DNA of 64,000 bases from Vibrio sinaloensis. GTDB taxonomy: Bacteria; Pseudomonadota; Gammaproteobacteria; Enterobacterales; Vibrionaceae. Below, in pieces: positions 16,565-25,877 of the stretch; position 1 is the first letter of the stretch, and every line of letters starts with the position of its first letter. The notes beneath the pieces are model-generated. The model saw nothing but the letters and a program-made list of their open reading frames with translations, searched no databases and was not told where the DNA came from. Both the position numbers and the translations under genes were made by a program. Where the stretch lies: the NCBI RefSeq assembly GCF_000808535.1, contig NZ_JWLV01000006.1, positions 1 through 64,000 of the forward strand, in the 5' to 3' direction.

Positions 16565-19015
16565 CTACTTGGTCAAAATGTGAAGCAAACGCTCAGTTGG
16601 TTTAACGATGGCGACAATCGTTTCATCAAGGATGATGGCGTTATCATTAATCACACCTTGATATTCCGCGGCATCCGCCTGACGAATCGTTTTGCCTTGC
16701 TTGGCAATCTCAACCAGGGTGTTTGCCAGCTCTGCAATTTTAACCGTCGCATCCGCCACTTTCACGGTATCAACCGAGGCTACATTGTTGGCAAAGATGG
16801 GTTTCGCTTGCTGTGCCGCCAACGACACGACTTGGTAATGCATCGCAAGTTTGTCTAGTGCGGCTTTATCGCCATTTGCGAACGCCTCAACAAGATCGTT
16901 CATCTCATACACAGCCAAGCTCTCTACCGGCAAGGCATCCGCAAAGCGGTTTAGACGTTCATACTGGTTGTAAAGATCGCCTTTATTTGGCGTTGAAATC
17001 CATTTTTCCCAGTGACGTGCGTAGTACTGAGCGGGCTCGATGTACTTGGCCAACGTTTGTAGTGGTGTCACATCAGCACCATTAGCCAGACGTTTGAGCA
17101 TCATAGTCGCGTCGGCGTGATGGCGCAGACCTAAAGATATCTCAGACCATGTGTCCATCACGCTCATGCGCTGATACATGCTGCGCTCGTCTGTTAGCTC
17201 TTGGCTTGACCATAAGCGCTCAGCAATCGCAAAGCTGCGCGGCCATAGGCGCTGCTCAATGGTCATTGAATCTAGGTTCTCACCCCAAATGGTAATTTCA
17301 CCACCTAAGATTAGATCTTTCTCCTTACCTTTTAGCTCTGCTGGATAGCCGCCATTAGGCTCTGGAATGACACTGCCTTTGGTTGCGCTGCTTGCGACCA
17401 GTTCACCCGTTGCTGGCCAGCGAACATTACCAATGATCTGGTAACTGCCCTCTTTCAGCTTGCCGCCTGCAAATTGATAGTTAAATTCTGTGTAGGACAT
17501 GAAGTTATCGAAGTGACCACGGAATTTAACCCCAGGTACGTATTCTAGAATATGTACTTCTTCACGAGATTTGCCGTTATAGTCGGTAAATGCGCGGAAA
17601 GAGCCATCTTTTGCTTCGATAATGGTGAGATTACCTTTACGCGGGCCGCCCTTGTTACGTGGCTTCACCCAGTCATACGTTTCGAACTTTTCACCGCTGT
17701 GTAGCGTGTCATCCACCGTGATGCCTTTTGGCATTGGGTCGTTGCGGTAGTGGTAGCTAGTTGGCTGCGGTTGGTCTAAGTAGTAGCCGGTAGACAGTAC
17801 GCCTTGGTAACCCTCTTTGGCTGCACGACCAATGCTGTCATGCCCGCGCCAGCTTTGGATAACGATCGATTTGGGTAAGTCTTTGTGCCAAATTTCGTCC
17901 CAGCCTGACATCTTCTTGCCACGCTCTTCGAGCATCTTTTCAACCTTAGTGTTGAGGTAAGATTGCAAGCCGCGTTCACCATCTAAATTGTTGTCCGCAA
18001 TGAATTGTTGGATCTTCGGGTTCTCTTTCCACTGTTTGTAATTTGGCTCATCACCGCCAATGTGGAAATACTCATCTGGGAACAGCTCGACTACCTCATC
18101 AAACACGCTCGCAAGCATGGTGTAAAGCTCTGGATTTGTCGGATCCATTAATGGCTCAAACACGCCCCAACCACGTTGCTGTGGATAAGACTGATCGCCC
18201 ATGCCAGACATCAGTTCAGGGTAAGCGTGTGCAACCGCCGACGCGTGACCTGGCAGTGAAATTTCTGGAATGACACGAATACCAAGGTTACGTGCGTAAT
18301 TTACGACGTAGCGGATTTCATCTTTGGTGTAGTAATCACCGTCAGCGGTTTCAGACCAAAGCTTAGTGTAGTTATCCAGCTGAATGCGGATGCCTTGATC
18401 GTCCCAAATATGCCAATGGAACACGTTCATTTTTGCCGATGCCATGGCATCCAACTGGCGCAGAATCACGTCTAGCTCAATGAAGTGGCGAGAAGTATCG
18501 TAAGAGACGCCGCGCCATTTAAAGCGTGGTTCATCGTCAATTGACACCACTGGTACCGAATAGCCGTTCGAATCGGTGGTCACAAGCTGGAGGAAGGTTT
18601 CAAGGCCGTGGAATGCACCATACGGACGCTCAGATGAGATGCGAATTTGACCACCTTTTACCTCAAGTTGGTATGACTCATCGCTATCAATATTTTGCAC
18701 AGCATCTTTTGGCCCTTTGCGAATGTCGATCACTAAGGTGGCGTCTTTTTCAGACTCTGCCTGCCAGTGGAGCATTGGCAGGCCAGTCTGACGGTATAAA
18801 CGTTCCATGGTGCGCTTAGCGTTAAACTGAACACGCTCAGAATCGTAACCTTTGATGAATATACTAAACTCTTTGTCGATGCTTACAGAGCCCGAGCCCA
18901 GCTCCACTTCTTGTGGGTAAGGCATAAGGTTTAAGTCGGTATTGGGTGCCATTGCCATTGCTGCAGGTCCTGTCATTAAGCCCGAAACGATTAGAGCTAA
19001 CGTCGCTTTTTTCAT
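16565..19015 (-). CDS. Beta-N-acetylhexosaminidase (GH20) with inserted domain
   Basis: A secreted or periplasmic 816-residue enzyme that removes terminal GlcNAc from chitin oligosaccharides. Signal peptide at residues 1-22, a GH20b-like beta domain (~25-160), then the catalytic barrel: FKWRGVSYDTSRHF (165-178), HWHIWDDQGIRIQL (200-213), EISLPGHASA (251-260), and the catalytic pair D322-E323 in HIGGDEP. The barrel is interrupted by about 135 residues (~430-565) between GYYLD and LILGGEITIWGE, much longer than the usual loop. A helical tail of ~200 residues follows. It is third from the end of a minus-strand catabolic cluster, 35 bases after the aldolase gene. Confidence 0.92.
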   Translation of the reverse strand: MKKATLALIVSGLMTGPAAMAMAPNTDLNLMPYPQEVELGSGSVSIDKEFSIFIKGYDSERVQFNAKRTMERLYRQTGLPMLHWQAESEKDATLVIDIRKGPKDAVQNIDSDESYQLEVKGGQIRISSERPYGAFHGLETFLQLVTTDSNGYSVPVVSIDDEPRFKWRGVSYDTSRHFIELDVILRQLDAMASAKMNVFHWHIWDDQGIRIQLDNYTKLWSETADGDYYTKDEIRYVVNYARNLGIRVIPEISLPGHASAVAHAYPELMSGMGDQSYPQQRGWGVFEPLMDPTNPELYTMLASVFDEVVELFPDEYFHIGGDEPNYKQWKENPKIQQFIADNNLDGERGLQSYLNTKVEKMLEERGKKMSGWDEIWHKDLPKSIVIQSWRGHDSIGRAAKEGYQGVLSTGYYLDQPQPTSYHYRNDPMPKGITVDDTLHSGEKFETYDWVKPRNKGGPRKGNLTIIEAKDGSFRAFTDYNGKSREEVHILEYVPGVKFRGHFDNFMSYTEFNYQFAGGKLKEGSYQIIGNVRWPATGELVASSATKGSVIPEPNGGYPAELKGKEKDLILGGEITIWGENLDSMTIEQRLWPRSFAIAERLWSSQELTDERSMYQRMSVMDTWSEISLGLRHHADATMMLKRLANGADVTPLQTLAKYIEPAQYYARHWEKWISTPNKGDLYNQYERLNRFADALPVESLAVYEMNDLVEAFANGDKAALDKLAMHYQVVSLAAQQAKPIFANNVASVDTVKVADATVKIAELANTLVEIAKQGKTIRQADAAEYQGVINDNAIILDETIVAIVKPTERLLHILTK

Positions 19016-19050
19016 TGTCTTCGTCCTGTATTAAAGGCTGTTGTTTTGAG

Positions 19051-19680
19051 CTACGCCACATGCTCGACCGCTTCGCGGACTAACTTTGCGATCTCATCCC
19101 ACTGCTCGTTTTCAATCAAACTTGGCGCCACCATCCACGTGCCACCGCAACAAACCACACGATCAATCGCTAGGTAATCATTGACGTTGCCTTTACCAAT
19201 GCCGCCTGTTGGCATCAAGCTCACATCAACATATGGCGCGAGTAACGACTTAACCATAGCGACGCCACCAGACGCTTCTGCAGGGAAGAATTTAAGGAAG
19301 CTAAGGCCAAGCTCTAACGCTTGCTCTACTTGGCTTGGGTTGTTAACACCCGGAACAATTGGCATACCGACTTCTTGGCAGTAACGCACGGTATTTGGAT
19401 TAAGACCTGGCGCCACAACAAATTCTGAACCGGCTGCTTTTGCTTGATCTACCTGCGCTGCATTAAGCACCGTACCCGCACCGACACACATCTCAGGGTA
19501 GGCTTCACTCATGGCTTTAATTGCCTGTGCAGCGGCGGCAGTGCGAAAGGTCACTTCAGCAACGGGTAAACCGTTTTCCACCAAGACTTTCGCCAAAGGA
19601 ACGGCATGCTCGACTTTGTTGATTTGAATAACAGGGATAACTTTGAATTGTTTTAGTTTGTTGATCATTTCGTTGTTCAT
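19051..19680 (-). CDS. eda: KHG/KDPG aldolase
   Basis: A class I aldolase that splits 2-keto-3-deoxy-6-phosphogluconate into pyruvate and glyceraldehyde 3-phosphate. From the ATG at 19680 it has 209 residues, the family length, with catalytic E42 (AEVTFRT) and Schiff-base K130 (FLKFFPAE), plus the phosphate-binding MPTGGI. The longer frame to 19746 would overlap the end of kdgK and lacks family support. It follows kdgK by 19 bases, as expected for the last two steps of a KDG pathway. There is no edd gene here, which argues that the cluster feeds KDG rather than 6-phosphogluconate. Confidence 0.95.
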   Translation of the reverse strand: MNNEMINKLKQFKVIPVIQINKVEHAVPLAKVLVENGLPVAEVTFRTAAAAQAIKAMSEAYPEMCVGAGTVLNAAQVDQAKAAGSEFVVAPGLNPNTVRYCQEVGMPIVPGVNNPSQVEQALELGLSFLKFFPAEASGGVAMVKSLLAPYVDVSLMPTGGIGKGNVNDYLAIDRVVCCGGTWMVAPSLIENEQWDEIAKLVREAVEHVA

Positions 19681-19699
19681 GTTTATTACCCAGAAATTG

Positions 19700-20641
19700 T
19701 TAAGAAAGAGTGAGGTGGGCCATTTCCGATTTCGGGATGATCGCACCTGAAAATTGAATCACAGTTGACGCTAGCTGATGGCCTAACGCCGCGGCGGCTT
19801 CGGCACTTTGTCCATTAAGTCTTGCCGCTAAATAGCCTGCGGCAAACGAATCGCCCGCCGCACAAGTATCAACCACATTGGCGACCTGCTCTGCGCTGAC
19901 ATAAGCATGATGTGTTTCGCCACCTTGCTGCCAAATCACTTTGCATGGCTCACAGCCGCGCTTGATCACCGTTTCTTTGCAACCTAAGCGTACACTGCGC
20001 TGCTCGACGCTTTCGTCCGCTCCCCACACCAACTGATCATCATCTTCTGTGATTAAAGCAATATCGACTAACGGAAGAAGCTGACCATACCAGTGTTTGG
20101 CTTGGTCGCTTGTCCACAGTTGAGGACGGAAGTTGTTATCAAACATCACCTGTCCACCCGCTTGCGAATAATCGCTTAATGCATCAATAAGCCGCTTTTT
20201 GCACACATCAGAAAGAATCGCCAAGCTAATGCCACTTAAATAAACCGCATCAACGCGGCCTTGCTTCATCGCCTGTTCAAGCTTGCTGATCTCTGCGTTA
20301 AGGAAGTAACTTTTAACCGCGGCGCTGTCTCGCCAGTACATAAAGCTGCGCTCACCTTGAGCGTCCGTTTCTACCATGTAAAGCCCAGGTAGTTTGTCGC
20401 TGTATTGCTCCACCAGCGAGGTATTAATCCCCTCTTGCTGCCAAGCTTCGATGAGCTGCTGTGATAGCGCATCTTTACCTAGCCCAGTGGCGTAACTCAC
20501 TGAAAGAGGGGTACGCTGAGTCAGACGAGAAAGGTAAAGTGCAGTGTTTAGTGTATCGCCACCAAAACCCTTTTTAAGAGGAAGGCCGCTAAGTTCAATC
20601 ATACATTCACCAAAGAACGCGATATGAATTGGATGTGTCAT
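19700..20641 (-). CDS. kdgK: 2-keto-3-deoxygluconate kinase (PfkB family)
   Basis: A ribokinase-fold sugar kinase of 313 residues converting KDG to KDPG with ATP. Sugar-binding start GECMIELSG (11-19) and GGDTLNTALYLSRL (27-40). DNNFRPQLW (168-176) is characteristic of KdgK. The C-terminal PfkB signature DTCAAGDSFAAGY (258-270) contains the catalytic base D264. It sits between the symporter and the KDPG aldolase genes on the same strand, so its product goes directly to Eda. Confidence 0.93.
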   Translation of the reverse strand: MTHPIHIAFFGECMIELSGLPLKKGFGGDTLNTALYLSRLTQRTPLSVSYATGLGKDALSQQLIEAWQQEGINTSLVEQYSDKLPGLYMVETDAQGERSFMYWRDSAAVKSYFLNAEISKLEQAMKQGRVDAVYLSGISLAILSDVCKKRLIDALSDYSQAGGQVMFDNNFRPQLWTSDQAKHWYGQLLPLVDIALITEDDDQLVWGADESVEQRSVRLGCKETVIKRGCEPCKVIWQQGGETHHAYVSAEQVANVVDTCAAGDSFAAGYLAARLNGQSAEAAAALGHQLASTVIQFSGAIIPKSEMAHLTLS

Positions 20642-20704
20642 TTGGGCTCACCTATTTAGTGTGGTGGCCCATTGCTGAACCACCCAATTTAGTATGATGG
20701 ATGT

Positions 20705-22225
20705 TTAAGAAGCGCTCTTCACTGCTTGACGATTTTGCAGTGAAATGTCTTCGTCTAGTTGGCCTTTGTCGGACAGTTCCATTTCCATCAGCGCTCGCTC
20801 ATCATCAAGAATTGCCCTTGCCATCTCTGGGCTTACTTGGTTCACTGGCGTCACTAAGCTCACCACAATACCCGCAGTCAATGCAAACAGGCATGAAGGA
20901 ATCACGGGGTTGCCCCAGAATGCGGTTAGGTCTGTGCTCATCATGACGGTAATTGACGCGATAGACGCCCCTGCCAGTGTCGCCAGCGCACCTTGCCAGT
21001 TGTAGCGTTTCCAAAAGCGACCCAGCATGCCGCAGACAAACATGCCTGACATAACCGTTGAAATCATTTTAGTGATGTAGCTAATGATGTCGTTTGAGGT
21101 AAGAGCGAACAGCAGTGCGCAACCAATCACAACCACAAGAGCAAGACGAGAGTAATTCAGCATAGACTCTTTATTTGGCACGCGGCCTGTGAACATCACA
21201 TACACGTCACGCAATAAGATAGAGACACCCGCAATCGCATCTGAGCTTGCGCTCGACATGGTTGCCGAAAGGCCCGCGATAAGAACAATTAAGCCAACAC
21301 CCACAGGCAAGACGGTTGCCGCAATGTACGGGAACGAGAAGTTCGGGTTAGTTAGTGTTGGGTCAATGGCATGGGCGGCCATACCGATGATCGCAGGAAT
21401 GATAGAGAAGAACAGATACAAGATACCCGAGCCAACAAACGAGCGGCGAATCGTAGAAACATCCTTACCCGAGTAGATACGCTGACGAAATGATGGTGTT
21501 GCAAGTACACCGACACCAATCACGACCGCAAGAGAAATTGCAGGCAGAAGACCGAGTTTTTCAATCGCTAGGAAGCTTGTCGCTGCGGGATCCATCGCGG
21601 CGTATAAATTATCTAAGCCACCAATGTGCTGCACTGACAGTACCGCCATTAGAATGAAGCCAACAAAGAGAATGATAGCTTGAATCGTATCGGTCCACAC
21701 AACAGCCGTGTAGCCACCGATAACCACATAGATGGTAAATGCCGCTGCAATGATCATTTTCGCCGTGCTAAGTTCGATGTCTGCAATCCAAGCGAGGTAC
21801 ATCCCACCACCAAGAATATGCGCGCCGAGCCAGCCGATTGACGCGATAAAGATAAGCAGACCAACCACGTTCTTAACGATGCGGTTTGCACCCACGTAGT
21901 AAGCGAGTTCTTCACTCATGGTCATGAAGTTGAGTTTACGGACTGGGGCAAACCAGAGAGCAAGTAGCAAGATACCAATGGCACCGCCAATGCCATAAAG
22001 CGCTCCAGCCCAGCCATTTGCGTAACCAAAGCCAACCGCGCCCATACTAGAGCCCGTGCCAACCATGGTTGCAACTGTGGTACCTAAAACAAGAAACAGT
22101 GGCAGACCACGACCACCCAGTAGGAAATCTTCACCTGACTTTTGGTTGCGAGAAACAAACCAGCCAAGCCAGATTAAAAATAAGACATATACGCCAAAAC
22201 CAGTGAGAAACAGTGTACTATTCAT
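20705..22225 (-). CDS. Sodium/solute symporter (SSS family)
   Basis: A 506-residue inner-membrane carrier with about 13 hydrophobic segments. The N terminus (LIWLGWFVSRNQKSGEDFLLGGRGLP) and GTGSSMGAVGFGYANG are typical of the SSS family (PutP/SGLT fold), as is AGLSATMSSASSDA in the middle, which resembles the sodium-site helix. The context (kdgK, eda, deacetylase, hexosaminidase) points to an acidic amino-sugar derivative such as N-acetylglucosaminate, but the substrate is not readable from the sequence. A 211-base AT-rich gap upstream may hold its own promoter. Confidence 0.9.
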   Translation of the reverse strand: MNSTLFLTGFGVYVLFLIWLGWFVSRNQKSGEDFLLGGRGLPLFLVLGTTVATMVGTGSSMGAVGFGYANGWAGALYGIGGAIGILLLALWFAPVRKLNFMTMSEELAYYVGANRIVKNVVGLLIFIASIGWLGAHILGGGMYLAWIADIELSTAKMIIAAAFTIYVVIGGYTAVVWTDTIQAIILFVGFILMAVLSVQHIGGLDNLYAAMDPAATSFLAIEKLGLLPAISLAVVIGVGVLATPSFRQRIYSGKDVSTIRRSFVGSGILYLFFSIIPAIIGMAAHAIDPTLTNPNFSFPYIAATVLPVGVGLIVLIAGLSATMSSASSDAIAGVSILLRDVYVMFTGRVPNKESMLNYSRLALVVVIGCALLFALTSNDIISYITKMISTVMSGMFVCGMLGRFWKRYNWQGALATLAGASIASITVMMSTDLTAFWGNPVIPSCLFALTAGIVVSLVTPVNQVSPEMARAILDDERALMEMELSDKGQLDEDISLQNRQAVKSAS

Positions 22226-22436
22226 CGAACACCTCTTAATTAAAATCCATATTTAATTATTTACAACGAGCAGTTACTTTTTATTCCTAGATACAAATAG
22301 CCCTATTATTTATTTGAATTAAGATCACTATTTATATGTGCTGTTGCTTTTAATTTATTTTGTAGGGTAAGAGCGCCGAGAAAATATTAACAGGGATAAA
22401 CATAAACCCGGCGCTATAGATTCTATCTTTGTGAGG

Positions 22437-22829
22437 TTATCGGCGATCTTCTCGATAGCAGGTTACGTCCACTTCGACCTTCACATCCACAACTAAGTCA
22501 CACACCATGCAAATGCGCGCTGGTGGATGCTCGCCAAAGAACTCTTTAAACACTTTGTTGAACGACTGGAAGTAGCGAGAGTCTGTTAGTACCACTTTTA
22601 CATGCACCACATCCTCAAGCGTGTAGCCGGCTTCTGTCATGATGTCGACGCAGTTTTGAATGGCTAGGCGAGATTGGTCAACAATGCCGCCTTCAACCAC
22701 TTCTCCATCTGTCATTGGTGTCTGACCCGATACATAAAGGAAGCCCCCCGCTTCAGTTGCACGAGCAAACGGAAGATGCTGACCACCCGTACCTGTACCA
22801 CCTTCAACACCGTAACGTTTAATAGACAT
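22437..22829 (-). CDS. RidA family enamine/imine deaminase
   Basis: A 130-residue YjgF/YER057c/UK114 protein. R105 in HPPARICMV aligns exactly with the catalytic arginine of archetypal RidA, which hydrolyses reactive enamines released by PLP-dependent dehydratases. The remaining signature VSGQTPMTDGEVVEGGIVDQ is also visible. Its position between a deacetylase and a symporter, and opposite a PLP-dependent dehydratase-like gene, fits a role in helping the deamination step or in detoxifying its enamine intermediate. The family call is firm, the specific partner is inferred. Confidence 0.92.
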   Translation of the reverse strand: MSIKRYGVEGGTGTGGQHLPFARATEAGGFLYVSGQTPMTDGEVVEGGIVDQSRLAIQNCVDIMTEAGYTLEDVVHVKVVLTDSRYFQSFNKVFKEFFGEHPPARICMVCDLVVDVKVEVDVTCYREDRR

Positions 22830-22888
22830 AATATTCTCCAGTAAAATATAAAATAATTTAATTAATGTTCGCTTATTTATTTGGCCAT

Positions 22889-24331
22889 TTATTTTCTATA
22901 AATAAATACACCACTTCGTTTATTAGTCACGCTGCCCTCAAAATAAGACAACTCACCATTTACAAATACACATTCAATACCTCTTGCCACAGAAACTGGG
23001 TTCTCGAATGTAGCGGTATCTTTAATCGTGTTTGGATTAAATAAAACTAAGTCGGCATAGGCTCCGACGCGAATTTCGCCTCGGCCATGCAAGTTGTAGC
23101 GCTTGGCTGACATACCCGTCATTTTGTGAATCGCTTCTGCGAGTGGGAAAAGCTTCTCATCACGGCTGTAATGGCCAAGCACTTTAGGGAATGTGCCCCA
23201 CAAACGCGGATGAGGATGTGGGTCGTTCGGAAGCCCATCAGAGCCCACCATGGTCAACTTGTACTTAAGTACCCGCTTCACATCATTCTCATCCATGCAG
23301 TGATAAACCGCGCCTGCTGGTTGTAACGCTTTCGCCGCCTCCATTAATGGGCGATCCATTTCGTCTGCGATCTGCTTAAGCATTTTGCCTGCGTGCTGCG
23401 GGTGAGACTCCGACCAAGTGATAAAAATATCGAAGTCGTCTGTCACTTGTTTAAGGTCAAGCGTTGATGAGCTCGCAGAGTATGGGTAACAATCACAAGA
23501 CACGTCTTGGTGCTTAGAGACCTTGTCCATCAAGTTAAGCACTTCAACGGTTCTGCCCCAGTTACCGGCACCCGCACACTTAAGGTGAGAAATCACCACA
23601 GGGACTTTGGCAAATTTCCCCGTCTCGAACGCTTCTTCCATTGCCGCGAGTATTTCTTCAAATTCTGTGCGCATGTGAGTGGTATAGATTCCACCATGCT
23701 CACCCAACACTTGAGCAAGACGCATAACCTCATTGGCTGTTGCTTGCTTGGCACTCGCGTATGCTAAGCCAGAGCTCAGCCCCAATGCGCCTTCTTCCAT
23801 CGCTTGATCGAGGGTTGCTCGCATTTGGGTAATTTCTTCTTCCGTCGCCGTACGTTGTAGATCGTCCATCACGTTATTGCGTAACGCAGTATGACCGACC
23901 AATGCCGCGACGTTGACGGCAGGCTGCGCTTGCTCTACCGCTTTGGCATAGCGGGCAAACGTTGGGTATTTAAAATCATCTTGCTTTCCCAGTAGGTTCA
24001 TTGGGTCTGGTGGATCGCCTGCCAGTACGACAGGGCTAGCACTGATGCCACAATTACCAACAATCACCGTGGTTACCCCTTGGCTTATCTTTGGTAAGCA
24101 CTCTGGGTAACGAATAACGTTAGTGTCGTCGTGGGTATGTACATCGATAAAACCAGGAGCAATCGCCAAACCTTGACCATCAATCACCTGTTTTGCTTGT
24201 GCAGATTCAAGTTGCCCAATACGTTCAAGTTTTTCAATTCGTGTGCCGCAAATCGCAACATCCGCCATAAATGGCTTAGCGCCGGTACCGTCAAAGACCT
24301 CTACACTTTTGATAATGGTATCGAACACCAT
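22889..24331 (-). CDS. N-acyl-D-amino-acid deacylase family amidohydrolase
   Basis: A 480-residue zinc amidohydrolase of the D-aminoacylase family. The metal and catalytic residues line up: H65-x-H67 (DVHTHDD), C94 (GNCG), H219 (THMRTE), H249 (SHLKC) and D365 (GSDG), and CYPYSASSST is typical of the family. In this gene context the acetylated substrate is probably N-acetyl-D-glucosaminate, which would be deacetylated to D-glucosaminate; genuine N-acyl-D-amino acids are the alternative. It is the first gene of the minus-strand cluster and is divergent from the PLP enzyme, sharing a control region with it. Confidence 0.9.
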   Translation of the reverse strand: MVFDTIIKSVEVFDGTGAKPFMADVAICGTRIEKLERIGQLESAQAKQVIDGQGLAIAPGFIDVHTHDDTNVIRYPECLPKISQGVTTVIVGNCGISASPVVLAGDPPDPMNLLGKQDDFKYPTFARYAKAVEQAQPAVNVAALVGHTALRNNVMDDLQRTATEEEITQMRATLDQAMEEGALGLSSGLAYASAKQATANEVMRLAQVLGEHGGIYTTHMRTEFEEILAAMEEAFETGKFAKVPVVISHLKCAGAGNWGRTVEVLNLMDKVSKHQDVSCDCYPYSASSSTLDLKQVTDDFDIFITWSESHPQHAGKMLKQIADEMDRPLMEAAKALQPAGAVYHCMDENDVKRVLKYKLTMVGSDGLPNDPHPHPRLWGTFPKVLGHYSRDEKLFPLAEAIHKMTGMSAKRYNLHGRGEIRVGAYADLVLFNPNTIKDTATFENPVSVARGIECVFVNGELSYFEGSVTNKRSGVFIYRK

Positions 24332-24421
24332 GGCTCACCTTTTCGTCCGTCGTTTATAGGCTTCCTATACTAATAATCTCCTTACTTAAATCAGTGATAA
24401 AACACACAAAAGCGCCCACAA

Positions 24422-24440
24422 TGTTTGATAGTTTCTAACA
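24422..24440. promoter_or_regulatory. Candidate RpiR-family operator in divergent control region
   Basis: TGTTTGATAGTTTCTAACA is an imperfect 19-bp dyad of the form TGTTnGAnAnTnTCnAACA, located between the divergent deacetylase and PLP-enzyme genes. A matching half site, TGTTAGAAG, lies about 60 bases further on, just before the PLP-enzyme start. The RpiR-type regulator encoded two genes away is the likely binder. This is inference. Confidence 0.45.
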
Positions 24441-24510
24441 TTACAATTAATATAAAAACCAACAAATAATATAAATCAACAACTTAAAACGTGTTAGAAG
24501 TGAGCTTGCG

Positions 24511-25782
24511 ATGAAAGACTTTAACCCAAACTGTGATATTAACTACCAAATCGAGCCCATCACACCACCGAGCTGTGGCGAAAAAAGCCAACCTTATTCA
24601 ACCTCAAGCCAAGAAAAGTTCAGCTTAATCAATGAAGAAGTGAGCCTGCCAGCGGCGGTCATTCAGCACTCAAAACTAAATAACAACCTAGATTGGATGC
24701 AGCGCTTTGCCCTGCAGCACAAGGTTAAACTTTGCCCGCACGGGAAAACCACCATGACGCCAGACTTTTTCCGCCAGCAGCTAGAGCATGGCGCTTGGGG
24801 GATCACCGTTGCGACGCCCGCTCAAGCAGAAATTGCCGCATTAGCAGGGGCGAAACATATCATCATCGCCAATCAGGTGGTGGGTAAAGCCAATATGGCG
24901 ATCATGGCAAACTTAATTGAACGCCAAGATGTCGAGCTGTATGTGTGTGTTGATTCAGCCCTTAATATCCAAGCCTTAGGTCACTTCTTTGCCAAGCGCC
25001 AAGTACACCTGAACCTACTCATAGAGTTTGGGGTCGAGGGCGGTCGCTGTGGTTGTCGAACCGAATCGCAAGTGATGGAGCTGGCTCAGTTGATCCAACA
25101 ATATTCACCACTTTGTCTGCGCGGAATTGAGGTGTATGAGGGGGTGATTCATGGTGACAACGCCGAGCAACTAGTGCGTGACTTCCTGACTCGCAGCCTG
25201 TCGTTAGCTCGCACATTGAAACAAGAACAACTCATCTACGCTCAACCAATCGTTACAGGCGCAGGATCAGCATGGTATGACGTGGTCTCGGAGTGCTTGG
25301 CCAACTTAGACGATGTAGACGCGATCATTCGCCCTGGTTGCTACGCCATTCATGACACTGGTATCTATCTGGAAGCACAAAACAAGGTGATGGCGCGCGC
25401 TGAGAAAAACCAAGGCGCAGCCTGCGATCTCGGGGGCGACTTGCAATCGTCACTCGAAGTATGGGCGCACATCATTTCTAGACCGGAGCCAAACCGATTG
25501 GTAGCAGGATTAGGCAAACGAGACGTCGCGTTTGACGCGGGTCTGCCGATCCCAGAACGCGCTTACCGCCATGGTCAACAGATTGAAGTAGGCAGCGCCA
25601 CCACTACCGCGGTCATGGATCAGCACGCTTTTATTGAAATCGATCCTAGCTCAGATCTGAATGTCGGTGACATCGTCGCTTTTTCAACCTCTCACCCATG
25701 TTTAACCCTTGATAAGTGGCGCTCGATAGCAATTTGTGACGATGATTACCATGTCACCCATTGGGTAGAGACTCGTTTCTAG
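24511..25782 (+). CDS. PLP-dependent D-glucosaminate dehydratase / D-threonine aldolase-fold enzyme
   Basis: A 423-residue enzyme of the alanine racemase N-terminal/DSD1 family. PLP lysine K79 in KLCPHGKTTMTP, a glycine-rich phosphate-binding TGAGSAWYD, and a C-terminal metal site H395-x-C397 (STSHPC) as in the metal-dependent D-serine dehydratase and D-threonine aldolase group. D-glucosaminate dehydratase of Pseudomonas, which gives KDG plus ammonia, belongs to the same fold. With kdgK and eda across the divergent promoter this is the best prediction. D-threonine aldolase or D-serine dehydratase activity is the alternative. The RpiR regulator follows it. Confidence 0.85.
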   Translation: MKDFNPNCDINYQIEPITPPSCGEKSQPYSTSSQEKFSLINEEVSLPAAVIQHSKLNNNLDWMQRFALQHKVKLCPHGKTTMTPDFFRQQLEHGAWGITVATPAQAEIAALAGAKHIIIANQVVGKANMAIMANLIERQDVELYVCVDSALNIQALGHFFAKRQVHLNLLIEFGVEGGRCGCRTESQVMELAQLIQQYSPLCLRGIEVYEGVIHGDNAEQLVRDFLTRSLSLARTLKQEQLIYAQPIVTGAGSAWYDVVSECLANLDDVDAIIRPGCYAIHDTGIYLEAQNKVMARAEKNQGAACDLGGDLQSSLEVWAHIISRPEPNRLVAGLGKRDVAFDAGLPIPERAYRHGQQIEVGSATTTAVMDQHAFIEIDPSSDLNVGDIVAFSTSHPCLTLDKWRSIAICDDDYHVTHWVETRF

Positions 25783-25877
25783 ACATGGATTTTTAAGTAT
25801 ACTGAATGGCAAATTTTGGAGGCTCAAGTGTCTGGTATGGCGCGTCGCCTCCAACAAAAAAATAGTAGGACAACACC

